The translations under genes were made by a program, and so were the position numbers. 64,000 nucleotides of DNA from Pholiota molesta (lineage: Eukaryota > Basidiomycota > Agaricomycetes > Agaricales > Strophariaceae): positions 124,001-188,000 of the forward strand of contig JACGCK010000078.1 of assembly GCA_014925825.1 (NCBI GenBank), in the 5' to 3' direction. Positions 1-12,341 of this stretch are shown here, in pieces (position 1 is the stretch's first letter; every line of letters starts with the position of its first letter). Under the pieces are notes generated by a model, which searched no databases, was not told where the DNA came from, and was given only the letters and a program-made list of their open reading frames with translations.

Positions 1-1500
1 GGACGATAAACGGTGCGACGCGCGCGGGTACCTGACGAGAGCCACCAGTGCGTAGCCACGAGCAAACGCACTAGTCACTTCGGCGCAGCACTTACCAGCA
101 GCACCTCCAGAGCGGGCATACAAAACTCCACGGCGCCGCGCGAGCGAGATATCCGCACGACGACGTCGGCGCACATCCGGCGAGCGTCGACATTCAGATC
201 AAACCACAGGGCAGGCACAGGAGCCGCGCAGCATGTCATCGCCCTTCGTCTCAGCGTCGCGCTCACAGCAATATCATAAGCAAACCGGAGGCCACAGCGA
301 CGACAACCACTACCACAAAGAACCGCCGCTGCGCTGCGCCGACCCGCACGATACACGGACACCGAAGCGTCGTCGGCAACGGAACGACGATGCTCGGATA
401 AGGGATGGGCGACTCACGGCGTGGTTTGGACGATAACGGCTCGTTTCGCGGGGGCGAGGGGACGAGAGCGACGGTGCGCCGCTGCGGGAAAACGTCAGTG
501 GGCGCTCCATTGCCTTCACCGTAGAGGAGTTGTTACTCACCGCACCGCTGCCTTGAAGACGAATCCCGATAGCGCCGTCTTCGCCCAGCACCACTAAGAC
601 GGACCGACAAGCCACTGCGACACGTCAACGTGTAGAAACGGAAACACGGGGCCAGCCATGCGGCGTTCGCTTTTGGAGACGAGGTGGGCAGCTTACCGGA
701 GGTGCAGACGGCCGATCTGCGAAGGCGCAGCGCAGCGCCAAATCGATCGCGCAAGAAGGACTCAATGTCCTTACGCTCAACGCGCGCCGCCATCGCGCGG
801 CGTAACAGACGCGCGTGCAGAGGGCGTCCGAGATGGCGCGGCCCATGAAAGACGAAAACACAAGCGCTGCGGCGTGATATCGGAACAGCCGCCCACCTAT
901 TCCACTTACCAACGAGGACGGCGACCACGGGCGGAAGGACCAGTCAAGCACCGAGGCTGGCGTGGCTTCCTCAGGATACGGGTGAGTCCATCTATCGGAA
1001 TGTTCGCAATCTTGACTTACCCAGACTTTGACCAGCGCCGAGGCTGGCTGATCCAGTCGTGCAAGGGCACGGCCGGCGGGGACGAGCGGCCTTTCAGGCG
1101 CTATGAGTGGCGGTAAGCAATGGCACGGCTGCAGAGACGAGCAGCAACCTACGTACTTACTACGCGTTCTAGATGAGCCTGAAGCTCGAAGGGCGATCTG
1201 CAGAGGGAGGACGAGATTAGCGCGGTGCGTATGTCATGCTCGAGGACACGTCGCTCACCTCATCTCGAAGATGCGTGCTGTAGCCGACATAAAGTGCGGC
1301 GCGGTTATTCATCAGGTTTATCACTTAAGAGGGACAAAAGCTCACTTGTAGGACAGCCAGATCACATCGCCATCAACGAGTGGACGTGTGGAGGAGAGCA
1401 GCGCCAACCAGAACCGACGAGCTCGGCGATATAGAGGAAGAAGAGAGAAGACGAGGAGAGCAGAGCAGAGGAGAGCAGAGGACAGTGGGATGAGGGAATG
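1..1500 (-). CDS. Possible multi-exon gene, 5' part, product unknown
   Basis: Seen: on the minus strand a TATA-like stretch lies at about 1520-1535, and several good donor/acceptor pairs follow downstream (donors near 1019, 909, 697, 538, 404 and 92). One spliced reading contains the peptide VERKDIESFLRDRFG near 760-800 and a hydrophobic run VVVVVAVASGLLMILL near 265-320 that could be a membrane helix. I could not carry one frame through every exon, no start codon is convincing, and the region is GC-rich, so all frames look Arg/Ala-rich. The gene would continue beyond the left edge. It could equally be several unrelated exons or non-coding DNA. I recognise no family and assign no function. 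Confidence 0.3.
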
Positions 1501-1699
1501 AAAGAGATATCCATAGTCTTATATATACCTTTGCTAGATGTGTACGTACATGCAATGAAACGGTGGCTTTGAGAATATCTCGTCCAGGGTCCGCACGCGC
1601 TAAGCGAAATCCGATCCGCATCTCCTCCTCCGTTTCCTCGTCCGCGTCCGTTCCTCATCCTTGCCTGTATCATGCAGACCATACTAGTCATCAATAAAA

Positions 1700-2530
1700 C
1701 AACCCATAGCCCATTTTTATTATGACTAGATTACAGAAAAGCGAGCTATCTGTTGTGTTTTATTCGTTATTGAGCACAAAGAGTTCATGTTTCTACAATT
1801 CAAAATTGCAAAGTTCATCCGCGCAGCGGTCCAGTACCATCTCTACCCACACACCCAGCAGCCCCTGAACCGGGAGGCTATAATCCTATGTCGTAAAACT
1901 ATAGGGAAATGGCACTAGACTGCTTAATCCATGCAACGCTCCGAACCTAAGCCTTCAGCAAGTGCATCTTCTCGCAGGCGGAACGTTCAAGCGCGCGATC
2001 TTCGCTAGCAACGCATCCGAGAGGACCCTTGATGGCACTAGTAGCGGCGTTTTACGTGGCTTTTTCCAGGTCCCCGTGCGATGCGCAATGGGCTGGAAAC
2101 GCGAAACGGGGTGGGAGGAGAGGGTCATGCTCGGTACGGCTAGCCTTGTCTGCGCCCGACTGGCCGCTCCAATTTGCTGGTGTACAATAGAAGCGTATTG
2201 GGGCTATGTATTACCACATTGACGAGCGTTCCGAGTGAATTTAGAACGAAGCAGCGGATGCGCGCTATGCTTGAATTGATTGCATCTTGATGTCGCCGTC
2301 GTCTCGTACATCGCGCCGCATCGCGCCGCATCGCGGTCGCAGCAATAGACAGAAATGTTAGTACTGATATTACATATACAACCCTAATAAGTTAGACGCA
2401 TTTTCTGCGTTTCAAATGGCGGATTGGGAGAGGAGGAGCATGTTGTTATCAAAGTAGTTAATACCCGAACGCCCATCTCTGTGATCAATTAGAATAGAAA
2501 TTTGAGTTTATAGAAGATTAACCATGTCTG
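1700..2530. other. Intergenic, nothing recognised
   Basis: Mixed-composition DNA with no exon-like reading on either strand. A short direct repeat of cgccgcat units sits near 2312-2332. No gene or RNA is supported. Confidence 0.5.
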
Positions 2531-2539
2531 CGGCGGCCT

Positions 2540-3030
2540 TTTTATGTATAATTCAAATGCGTGCCAATTGGAGAACATGTATATCTTGCCACATTCAGGC
2601 GCTTAAAAATGGTGGCACAGTTTGCACGGCCCGGGCGCTTAACCTCGTTCGCGGCGCGCGGCGACAGGCTACGGACCGCTTCTAAAAAATCCTCGATCTG
2701 CTTCAACCCATATGGAAGGATTAATTCGACAGTTAAATTTGACGACCACTTGGTGTTGCAAAATCACCAAACTCCTGAATCAACTTGATAACTTGCACTT
2801 GATAACTTGCGAACAATTGCAATTGGAGTAAACACCCCGATTTATGTGAGACTGGATACAACTAACAATGACCCCCTCCGCTTTTCTATGTGTAATGCAA
2901 ATGTGCGCAATTCTGAGGGTACATGTATTGCGCCATATTCAGCACCGGCGCGGCCGCGCAACAGCGGCGCCTAAAACAGTGGCACAGTAAACATGGCGCT
3001 TGGCCTCGTTCACGCGCGGCAACAAGCTAC
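2540..3030. repeat. Diverged direct duplication
   Basis: About 2547-2680 and 2888-3035 share the same order of words: a run ending in gtataattcaaatg or its variant, then acatgtat, then a gccacattcag-like block, then gtggcacagt, then cctcgttc followed by cgcgcggc and caggctac or caagctac. The copies are heavily diverged. They look like an old tandem duplication of a non-coding unit. Confidence 0.55.
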
Positions 3031-3039
3031 CAATGGCGT

Positions 3040-4640
3040 TTTGTAATGTATTTCCTTCCCGGAAAGCAGAATCTATGCAAATAAGTAGTATTAGGCTTTC
3101 AAGTGCGTCGACGCCGAATGTAAGCGAATGGGACACAAATGATGTCATATTATGCCGCTCGCAACGCTTCAACCTGGCGGTTAGTACACTCATTTGCTCT
3201 AATGTAAATAATCTGTGTACACACCTTATCTTCTCTACGGAATGCGAGATCCACGAGAATTTACATTTGTATGTTTTATTCGGTACTCCTATACTTGGCT
3301 TAAACTTTCATGATATTTCCGCTCGCAAAGCTTCTATCTTGCGGCTTGCGCAGAATTACGTTTACCGGACATAGCTTACAATTTGCTGACAATTGCCGCT
3401 CGCAACAGTTCAACCCTGCTAAACTACCGTGTCAGTTGTAACGGATTCCGTTCTTCCAGTAGCAAAGATCTCATTGGTGTACTGGGCAAGTAGTAGTGCG
3501 AGGTCGCAGGCACTTAGATATATTCCGTCACCGGTAGTTTATTGGCAATGCTTCTTATGACGTTTTAGAAAGAACCATTCGATTGAATTTACGGCGGTGA
3601 TTTGGGGATGGAGGCGAGAATCTGGATTCCGACGTCCGTTGTGTACTTGGCTTCTTAGTGTCTCCGTGATACTGCACACGGTTGTTGGGATAATTGGCCT
3701 GATCGGACCCGAGTCAGCGACGCAGCTAAAAGCAGTTACACTATGGGATTATGTATAAGGGAGAAATTTCTATTTTCGGAGATGGATAATTTGGAATGAG
3801 ATGCGGATCGTTTGTGGAAGAAATGAATATGTGAATCTGACTCGAAGAACTATAAAGAAAAGAAATATATTGCAGCAGATAAAATGTCATTAGGATAATA
3901 ATGCAAGCAGTTTAATTCTTTGGTGGGAAGAAGTACAGAGGTATGAGGAAGGTTCATCCCTGCACCGTGATTTTGTGCAGGGAATTGGAACCGGTAACAG
4001 TAGTTTACTAGTGTGAGTCTAAGGATTTGCCAGCGTGTATTCCAAAATTCAGTGATCGGAGAAATGGTGATGGAGACGTGGAAGGATTGCTCCGGCTTGG
4101 CGTTCTGGGAGTATAAAGTCTGGAACCATTTGGACGGAATGTGTACCATCCTAACCCGTCCTAATGCCACATCCTATTTCTGTTCCTGGTCCATTGCCCT
4201 ATCTACAATGGTATCACTATGTCCTAGTAATTGCACATGTGAGTATTCTATTGCGTATCTTGTCTTCCAAGTAATGCATGTTGATCGAGGTTATCTTTAG
4301 CTTTGATCATTTAAGCGCCCATCATCGATGCGACGATGCATCATCCATGGTACACTTTGATTGCACACATCCGCATCACGTCTATAGCTCAAAATTTCTA
4401 TGTAAGACGTCTTTTGTTATGTTCCGTGACCCATAATCTCACTTTACCACCTTCAGCTTGTCATAGGGACTTGACCGCCTTGAAATTCGATTTTTGGACA
4501 TCCTGTGGCCTGCAAGTATAGGCCCAATTCTGAGTTAATTTTCTGAGTTCCCGGAACTCGTGGCGGTGGACATTATATTTTGACATTCTTATTCACACCT
4601 TGGAATGACTGATAAGGTATGTGATTCATTCTGAATATAT
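3040..4640. other. AT-rich intergenic DNA
   Basis: Open frames of 60-120 codons occur but none shows a domain, signal peptide or consistent splice sites. No feature is supported. Confidence 0.5.
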
Positions 4641-4646
4641 TGTATC

Positions 4647-5130
4647 ATTGCGGCACTAATCAGGCGGTCACTATTCTGATTAGATTTTTGGATTTCCCGT
4701 GAGCAATGCTACGGATGGTCTCGATTTGGTCTCGATGTACGTGGCTTCACCGTATTTAAAATTTGGTGGCCATTGCGGCACTAATTAGGCAGCTACTTTT
4801 CTAATTAGAGTTTTGGTTTTCCCGTGAGCAATGCTATGGATGGTCTCAATGTACGTGGTTTTGCCATATTTGAATTCAGTGTCTAAGATGGCTTACATCA
4901 AAAAATAGATATTTAGATTTCCCGCGAGATCACATACACATCTCAGAACTCCGAATCATTATTCCAGTCTGTTCACAATGAAGAAAGTCTCGTAAATTGT
5001 GTGGGTGACAGGTGTCAATACAACTTTTGGATTTCCGGCGAGCAATGTTATGGTCTCAAAGTACGTCGTTTTGCTCTATTTCAGCGCCTTGTATTGAAAA
5101 TCAGATATTTAGAGTTCCCGCGAGATTGCC
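4647..5130. repeat. Degenerate tandem repeat, about 120 bp unit
   Basis: Copy 1 (about 4647-4770) and copy 2 (about 4771-4890) both run attgcggcactaat, then ctgattag or ctaattag, then a tttcccgtgagcaatgct block, then atggtctc, then gtacgtgg. A third, partial copy lies at about 5020-5125. The phrase agatatttaga..ttcccgcgagat also recurs near 4908 and 5102. The array is non-coding. Confidence 0.7.
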
Positions 5131-5824
5131 TCAGTGTGTTTCGTACGAATCGTATAAGATCTGGAATTTGTGGTTAGTGATTTCTTTTGGAATGAGTGAA
5201 TAATTGTTGATTTTACTTCCTCGCAGATTACTTGATTTTACATGCAAGTCACTTCTGATTTTGACAAGATCTTGCTTGCTCTGTGAGTAGTAGGGCTAGA
5301 TTATCAGAAATTGGTCTAATTGGCAAATAGGGTTTACTTCGCATTTGAAGTTATGTGTTTTTCACACGAACTCGATCTTTGCACAATGTACACGAACTTG
5401 ATAAAAACATCACACAGAGTAAATTGTAAGTTGATCCATTTCATTTCATTGCAAAGTATCTAATTGGATTTACAGAGTGTAGTTGTACCGCCGGGTGGCC
5501 TTTGCGTCTAAGTTTCGCACAAACCTGATTGCAAGCTTGGACATGGACTCGGCCACACACCACATCGATAAGTTCATTTCAGTGCACAGTAGAGTTACGG
5601 CACGTAGATAGATGCGGGGTGCGGATGACTTGCCCTTCGGGGTGGGCCGCACTCTGCGCGCATTGTGTGTGAACCCGATTGAACAGTGGGGACTAGGCTC
5701 ACTTTTCAAAACTTACCTCCGTTTAGGCAGTTTTACTACACAAAATCACCATTTTCACACAGGATTTGCACCGAAACGACTCAAATGACATAGAGAAATA
5801 CGGAAGGTATACAATACTCGGCAT

Positions 5825-8800
5825 TCAATCAAGCTGCAGTTGGCCAGGCATCCACGCGGTAACAGTGGACGCAAAACCGTTGATGTTGTCGCTTTGATTG
5901 ATTATCCCCTTGCCATAAACACTGATCTGATACACAGAAGACACTGTCGAAAGACTGTAGATGCTGATATCCGATAAGGCGTCCAGATTTACAATCTGAC
6001 TTTGACAGTCTCTTGTAGTCGTGCATTGGTCTTGAGAATAGTTCTATTTAAATGAATGGTCCAGGTGGTTAGTTAGACTACTCATTTCGGAGTTACAAGT
6101 AGTAGGCTTACGATGAAGAAGCTGTACAACCCAGCACCTGATGAAGAGCCTTCAGTCGTCATGTCTTTGCGGAGCGTTATCAACGACGTACCAAAAATCA
6201 AAATATTCTGCGAATGCTTGACAGCCAAAGCCCAGGCTGACGCATTTCCTTCATAAGGTGTCGGATCGTGATAAGTAGGATCAATCCTGAAGGGGGTCGG
6301 TGCAGCAGGCTTAGGTTGAAAGTAAGGCTGAATGAAGAAGTGAGCAAAATAGAGGAAACCTGATATCGAACCCACTTACACTTTCTGTCTGAATCAATCC
6401 CATGTAGTGGCGCTTCGCACCGACTAGGTTATATTGGTAAATAACATGATGCTCCGCTGGATGTGCGTATGTATGAGCACGACACTGACAGAATAGCGAC
6501 GATCACTTACATGCGGTTCCAATCATCCAGACTGGTCCTTGAGATTCCGAAAGAATACCGCGACCAGCGTAAATAGTGAGTTGTGCTTGGGCTTCATGAT
6601 CCAGATCGTGGTCTGCAAGCCAGACCCAGGTGCCCTAGGCGGATGTACCACGTTAGCGAAACATGGCGAGCTGAAACCATGTTGCATCCTACCTCAAAAT
6701 ATCCAGTAGCAAAAGGGGTGATGTGCAGACTCATAAAAGCGGCGTAGCATGGATCGTATGGCCCCGTTCCGAATTGCGGACAAGTATCGCCTTCCAAATT
6801 CGTTCCTCTACCTGCAGTTTCAATGCGTGAATAGCGAACTATCAAGAGCATGGAAACACAAACTTCCACCAAGCCTATCCAACCGCGATCACATTTAGCA
6901 TTACTTGGAAAGTCAAAACGAGGAATCCTCGGACCTGATGTGCGTATCCCACATTCCAGCCCCTGCTGGAGCGTCCTCGGGTTCTCTCACATTCCATTCA
7001 ACGACGATCGCACCGGCAGCTGGGCCGACAGTGGTAAAGACCACGTCTGTGATCTCCGTCACGCCCTGCGATCCCCTTTCGCCCACCCGGAATACCACTC
7101 GCGGGTTCAGTTGGTCTTGGAAGGCAGGGCCTTTACCTGCAAGCACCGACCACGCTTCGCCAACGAGACGTGTCCCGGCAGGAATGGCCAGCGTGGATGT
7201 GACGACATAGAAGCCTGCGTCCAAGAATATGATTTTGTGGGCTGCATACTAACGATCACTTTGTAAGAGAAGTTCCTTTAGATGAATCGCGGATAAGACG
7301 GAACAGACCTGGTCGAAGAGTGATTGAAGAGCGTTGGTATCGTCCGTCACACCGTCGCCTTTGGCACCTTGATCTCGGGCGCTGACGAAATCGCTGACAT
7401 CGTAGGATTCGTATTGCGGATGTCCTCGACTAACAATTCTGCCATCCGCGTCCAACAACGCAGGCGATTTATAAGGAGCGTCAATGGCGCCTTGTTTGAA
7501 GGATCCGTTCCCACTCGTCCCATGATAAACATTTCCCTGAACCCAGGAGTCGATGGTCTTCGTTCTCAATGCGGGGGAAGTTCCAAGGAGGACATTTTGG
7601 CCACCTGCAACAGCGACTGCAACGGATACGTTAGTGAGTTTCGCGTTGTTGATCACCAGCGAGCCATCGAGTGTCCCGTTCGACGCAGCGGATGTACGGA
7701 TGAATATGGGGGTGTCTGTAACGATAGCGTCGATTATCGCTAGAGCTCCGGTTGTCTAAAAAATGTTGATGAGACGTGAACGTTAACATTGATTTAGGCA
7801 AATCTACCTGGTCTCCCGTTGCTTTGCCACCAGTTGCAACATCGAATCCGACCTAAACTCTATGAGTATCTTGAGGCGCATAAATGTATAAGGCTACATA
7901 CCTGACAGTTGTTGAACTTGACGTCCTGGTAGGTCCAGCCTGGGAACATGGTTCAAATTAGCGATTTCCCATACGCAAATGCTGTATCTTACCCCAATTC
8001 CACAAGCTATACACCCCAGTCTGAGCATTATTGACGGTGATGTTTCTTACCGTGAATCTTGGATATTTTGACCCACGTTAACGAAACAAAAAAAAACTAT
8101 TCATAGAGTAGATACGCACTGCTGATTTCCGCCCCAAATCCCGAATTTCCCTACATAATGTTAAAGGTGTTCGAACACGGTTCAACCTTCAGGCTCACCT
8201 CCGTTGAAAACGAGGTCTCCCATAAATCCACCGCTGCTATGATTGAGAAAGCATTGCATAGGGCATCTTGGTTTGGCTCACCTTCCATTTTCCATCCAGA
8301 TTCCTAAGTACCAATTCGGACATCCTTAGCCATTTTATTGCGAGATCATAGAAGTGTCTATTTACCTTGGTGTGCCGTATTTGAAGCCGCGGACATTTCG
8401 AAAATGATATTCATCAGAGAAGTCGCCTGAGCTACTTGCCAGTGTATTCCAGTTCCCTGCGAGTTTTGAGGGGGGACTCTGTAAATGAAAAATTAATGGA
8501 AGAAGACGTTAGAGATCAAGAAGTTGAGAATATCGTACTGTCGAGTGTCAATTACAAAGTTACGAATTGAGCGATGGCTACAACATATAAATAGCGTTAG
8601 CGATGGTTGAAAATACTGTCCCATTTCGATTGATTCGGCCGGGGGTGGGACATAGGACAAGGTGGCCAAATTTCATTTTTCGACCAGCTGATCGGCACAT
8701 GGGACACCGCAAAAAATTCGGCCATAAAATTTGACCAAAACAACATGAACAGCAGTGGTTCGGAGTGTTTTAGGGTGGAAAAAAAAAGAAAAAAAAATAC

Positions 8801-10165
8801 TGGTGCACTTTTTTTTTAAAGAAAAACCCGCCATTCTCGGTGGGACACGGGACAAACCACAAAAGTTTGGCCAAAACCACTTGCCTTGGGACACGGGACG
8901 GCCGAATCTTGGCCGAATCAATCGAAACAGTATTGAAATTTTGACCTACAAATTATTTGTGGCCTGGAAATATTGCGCGCCTCCTCCGCCCGGGATATAT
9001 GGATTAGCATCTGTTTGTTAGATCAATAAGAAATATCCCTTTGAGCACAAAGAAAGGAGTACCTATTACAGCCATCCCATTGAATGTTGGGGCGGCTAGT
9101 AAGGTTGGAGGATTTTTTGCATCACCGATGAGCTGCGTGTAATAGTAGGGGATGATTGGTGTAGAAAAAACATATGTTCTATAGGCGTACATTAGATCTT
9201 ATGTATTCAATCTGGTGACAGACCAAGAATCAATGCTTACCCTTGTGGAAAGTAGACGATGGCTGGAGATATACTGAATGCCGCTCATCATCAGCCGTTG
9301 GGTATATCATATGTATTCAAGCGGATACTCACGTAGACGATGAACAATTGGTTGCAAGACCGCATCTGTTCTGCGAGGTAATAGCAAGACTAAATGCAGC
9401 ATATTAGCAGGCAGAAAAAGTTGACAATACAGCTATTGTCAAAACGCTAGGCCACCTCGAACTTCTCGTTCAAGTGGCATTGCCCACTGTTCTGACGTCA
9501 AGTGGCACGGCGAAGTGGGGCAGAGCAGATTCGTCATGCAAATAAGGTGATAAATCACTAAATAAAGCAAAAATTCTGCTTGAAATCTAGCAAGGGACGC
9601 AGCCTGGATGCAGCCTCGTGCACTGGCACGGCCATTGTCGAACGAGAAGGCGGCCTGCGTCACGCCGCCAAACTCCAACAAGTGACATTGTTTGCGACCC
9701 CACACCGCCACTTGAGCGAGAAGCTAGTGTTTTGACAATATCTGGAAGGAAAGCATCGCAGTTGCACGTACTTGATTGCAGCTGTATCGTCGTGCACTCC
9801 ATCACCAAAGGCACCATAGTCCTATCGTGAAATGTTAGACTATCATTCTGTAGAGGAATCCAGTCCACAAAAAGACTTGCTTTAACGTTCCTGAAGACCT
9901 TGTAGCCTACAGGATCAGGATTGAATGGCGATATTCCCTGATGCTTGATCTTCTCCATCCAAAATGGTTCTTCAACTCCGGTTCCTTCACGACGAGATTG
10001 GACATTGTGTACGCTCTTGAGAGGTGATATAGCTTTCGGCATTGGAGCCAAGGCCAGCTCCTCAGCATGGGTGGTGGCTGCATGAATCGCTTGGAAAAGG
10101 AATACAACCAGGAGGAGTTGCGTGACTAGACGGCGCGTGGCGTCACAACTATCACGTGTTGGCAT
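5825..10165 (-). CDS. Glycoside hydrolase family 55 exo-beta-1,3-glucanase
   Basis: Secreted enzyme predicted to cleave beta-1,3-glucan from the non-reducing end, as in fungal wall turnover or attack on other fungi. About 22 exons join in frame from ATG 10165 to TGA 5825 to give about 850 residues, normal for GH55. An N-terminal hydrophobic segment (LLLVVFLFQAIHA) is a signal peptide. Two pectate-lyase-like beta-helix halves each open with the family signature: DYGAFGDGVHDDTAAIN and DQGAKGDGVTDDTNALQ. Other blocks are IPGGGGAQY, GTGIHWQVAQATSLMNI, FMGDLVFNGG and the C-terminal NQSDNINGFASTVTAW. Oddities: intron 1 has a GC donor (9875-9880, gcaagt); introns at 9390-9771 and 8578-8949 are enlarged by inserted elements; one acceptor near 9200 gives about seven extra residues before TYVFSTP. 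Family call is secure; exact edges of the smallest exons are less so. Confidence 0.93.
8612..8934. mobile_element. Miniature inverted-repeat element in a GH55 intron
   Basis: Terminal inverted repeats: left 8612-8640 (core TTTCGATTGATTCGGCC), right 8911-8934 as its reverse complement. Both continue outward to AATACTG/CAGTATT; the left copy has five extra bases. The interior repeats a gggaca-type motif four or five times and has no coding capacity. The element sits wholly inside the intron 8578-8949; without it the intron would be about 49 bp, the normal size here. Confidence 0.8.
9434..9740. mobile_element. Miniature inverted-repeat element in a GH55 intron
   Basis: Left end TATTGTCAAAACGCTAG followed, after an 11 bp interruption, by CTTCTCGTTCAAGTGGC. 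The right end (9707-9740) is the reverse complement of the same sequence. About 305 bp with no coding potential and internal caagtggc sub-repeats. It lies inside the intron 9390-9771; removal leaves about 77 bp, a normal intron. A TA dinucleotide borders both ends and could be a target duplication. Confidence 0.8.
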
Positions 10166-10169
10166 CTTG

Positions 10170-11450
10170 GAAATGAGAGGAATTGAAATGTGCCGCTTGT
10201 CGACTCTGAGTGCTTCGAGTTGGGTCCCTTGATATTCAAGCGCCCGTCTTTTAAAGCTGGTAGAGCGCTTTTTTTTAGGGAGACGATGGTGTAGAAGCTA
10301 CGTGCATGGCAAATTAATTGCGCCTCTTGTTTATATGCCTGGAGGCCCTGGACTAAGATTTCCTGATCCGAACTTCGAAGCGAAGAAGCTTAGTCGACCA
10401 TTACTGTCGATGTGACGAAGATGTCGAATCTCTAGCTTAATACTAATTGACTTGTGCAACTCGGGACATCAGAGTCACTCGCGGTATTAAGAGGATAAAG
10501 TTTGGATAAAGTGGTGGAGATATCATTAAGCTTGAAGATAAGCAAGCACAGAAAAGTATCAACCTCTCCAGGCGTAAGTACTCGTAACTCGTATCTTTGT
10601 TTTTGTTCGACAAGAATTTTGCAAGAATTATCCTTATGTAGGTAGAAATAGGCACTATCTAAAAAATCTGAGCTCTGTATTGAAGCTGAATTTATTTGTG
10701 GGCATACGTACGATAAATAAGTAGAAGGCCACAGGTGGCGCCAGGTATGCAACATTTCTAACTGAGCGCTTTCGAACAAGAATCGCAAGGTGAGTCATTC
10801 ATATCTTTTATGTAAATGAATTCATGAAGGGTGCATCAGGGTGCATCGTTTTGCGCGGAATCCTTGGAGTCATTTAAACAGCGAAGGATTATTTGACTTG
10901 CTTAGAGTATAAGTAGTGCTTAAAAATTATGTACCATCTTGACATTCTTTCTGAAAGGACTTAGGAGACTCAATATGGAAGCTACTCGTATTCTCGTAAG
11001 GTATAACGGTTCAATTCATGCGTCTTGCGGAAGACTTCTCCAACCTCCGCCCGCCACTTCGCATGCAATTGCATATCCAGGTATCAAGGAGCTTGATTAT
11101 ACCTACCCGACATTCCCTACGTTGATTTAGGAGATGCGCTGTATTTAAGTATGCACAAGCGCCCAATTGCGATGAACATTTCACTGCTTAAAGTCCCGTC
11201 TGAGATGCCGTAATATCGGCCGGAGGCTGCCGTCCCTCAAGCTCAAGAACGGCCCGCACGCGTACCTGCCAATCAAAAGCGATATGTTCGAAGTTCGAAC
11301 AACTTGAAAGTTGCAGATGTTGTGCGGATGTTCTGTTCTGGTCCGGTTCGAGCACTTTTTTTTTTCGAACCAAAAAACTGAACCTGACTGCAGAATAATG
11401 AGAACGATACAGAACTTGAACTCTGCCTGAACCTGATCTGTGTATTACAA
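10170..11450. other. GH55 upstream region and intergenic DNA
   Basis: Contains the presumed promoter of the GH55 gene. Open frames near 10432-10788 and 10939-11130 show no recognisable domain or signal peptide, so I do not call them genes. Confidence 0.45.
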
Positions 11451-11454
11451 TTTA

Positions 11455-11956
11455 CGAGGACCTTGCGAGGGGGGATATACAATTTGCGACACACTCATAC
11501 TGGCTCCACCCCTGCTCCACCCGCTCACACTCACACTCAAGCCTCTCCCTCGCGCACGGCATTGCGGCGCAGATCACTGAGTTCAATTACATAACCCACT
11601 GTATAACTCGCCCCTAAGACTCTCAAATGTTCAATAGATATCCTCTAAGCCTAACACTAAGCCCTAAAGCCCTAAGCCTAAGCCCTAAGCCTAAGCCCTA
11701 AGCCCTAACCCCTAAACTACCCTAAACACTAAACTAACCTAAGCCCTAAAGCGAACCTAAAAGGATACCCAGGCATAGGCGCTCGGTGGCTGGAGGCGTC
11801 GGAATTCCAAATGCCAGTGATTGCCGAGCCAATGCCGCTATGCCGCCCCCGACTAAAAGCACCGAGTGTGAGTGTGCCTGGCTGAGTGTGAGTGTGAACG
11901 GCCGGGGCCAGTGTGAGTGTGTCGCATCTGGGGAATCCCCCCTTGCGAGGACCTCG
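11455..11956. mobile_element. Long-TIR element with telomere-like core
   Basis: Left arm 11455-11539 and right arm 11866-11956 are imperfect inverted repeats of about 85-90 bp. Both start GAGG(A/T)CCT and then carry GGGGGGAT, TGCGACACACTCA and CACTCACACTC. Between them, 11640-11760, lies a degenerate array of CCCTAAGCC/CCCTAA units, close to the fungal telomere repeat. There is no open frame for a transposase, so this would be a non-autonomous element. No clear target duplication was seen. Confidence 0.65.
11640..11760. repeat. Interstitial telomere-like repeats
   Basis: Roughly a dozen variants of CCCTAA, CCTAAGC and CCCTAAGCC in one orientation, AAGCCCTAAGCC being the most regular. They are irregular rather than perfect, and lie inside the inverted-repeat element rather than at a sequence end. 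Confidence 0.75.
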
Positions 11957-12341
11957 CCCCCCGACTGTAGTTGGACTGAATATATGTTTGTTTGTTACGG
12001 AACGGGGATTTGCGATGCCGAGTACCCGGGTCCCGAGTCTTCTCTCAGTCTTCACTGCCATTCCGTCTTTCAGCCTTGCCCAGCGTGGCCGATCTTTTGG
12101 AACATACGCACATGTTGTCTCACGTCCGTTGCTTATATTTAGTACGGTCCATAACCTCAGTGTGGTGCTACAGGGTACCGGAACACTGCAATGTAATACT
12201 TCGCTCGTCATCAATGCATCCATCGGACACTACACCGGAAGACCAACCGCTGCCCTATATTATAACCTTTCAAAAACCTCCATCCTTTCTGTCTGACTTT
12301 CGCCCCTCCCAATCATATTTCCCTGACCGACACTTGATCCA

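Noticed and set aside
10432..10788. A 118-codon minus-strand protein
   Set aside because: No domain, no signal peptide, AT-rich composition like the surrounding intergenic DNA.
11640..11760. A chromosome end
   Set aside because: The CCCTAA-like units are degenerate, lie between inverted arms, and are followed by ordinary genes on both sides.
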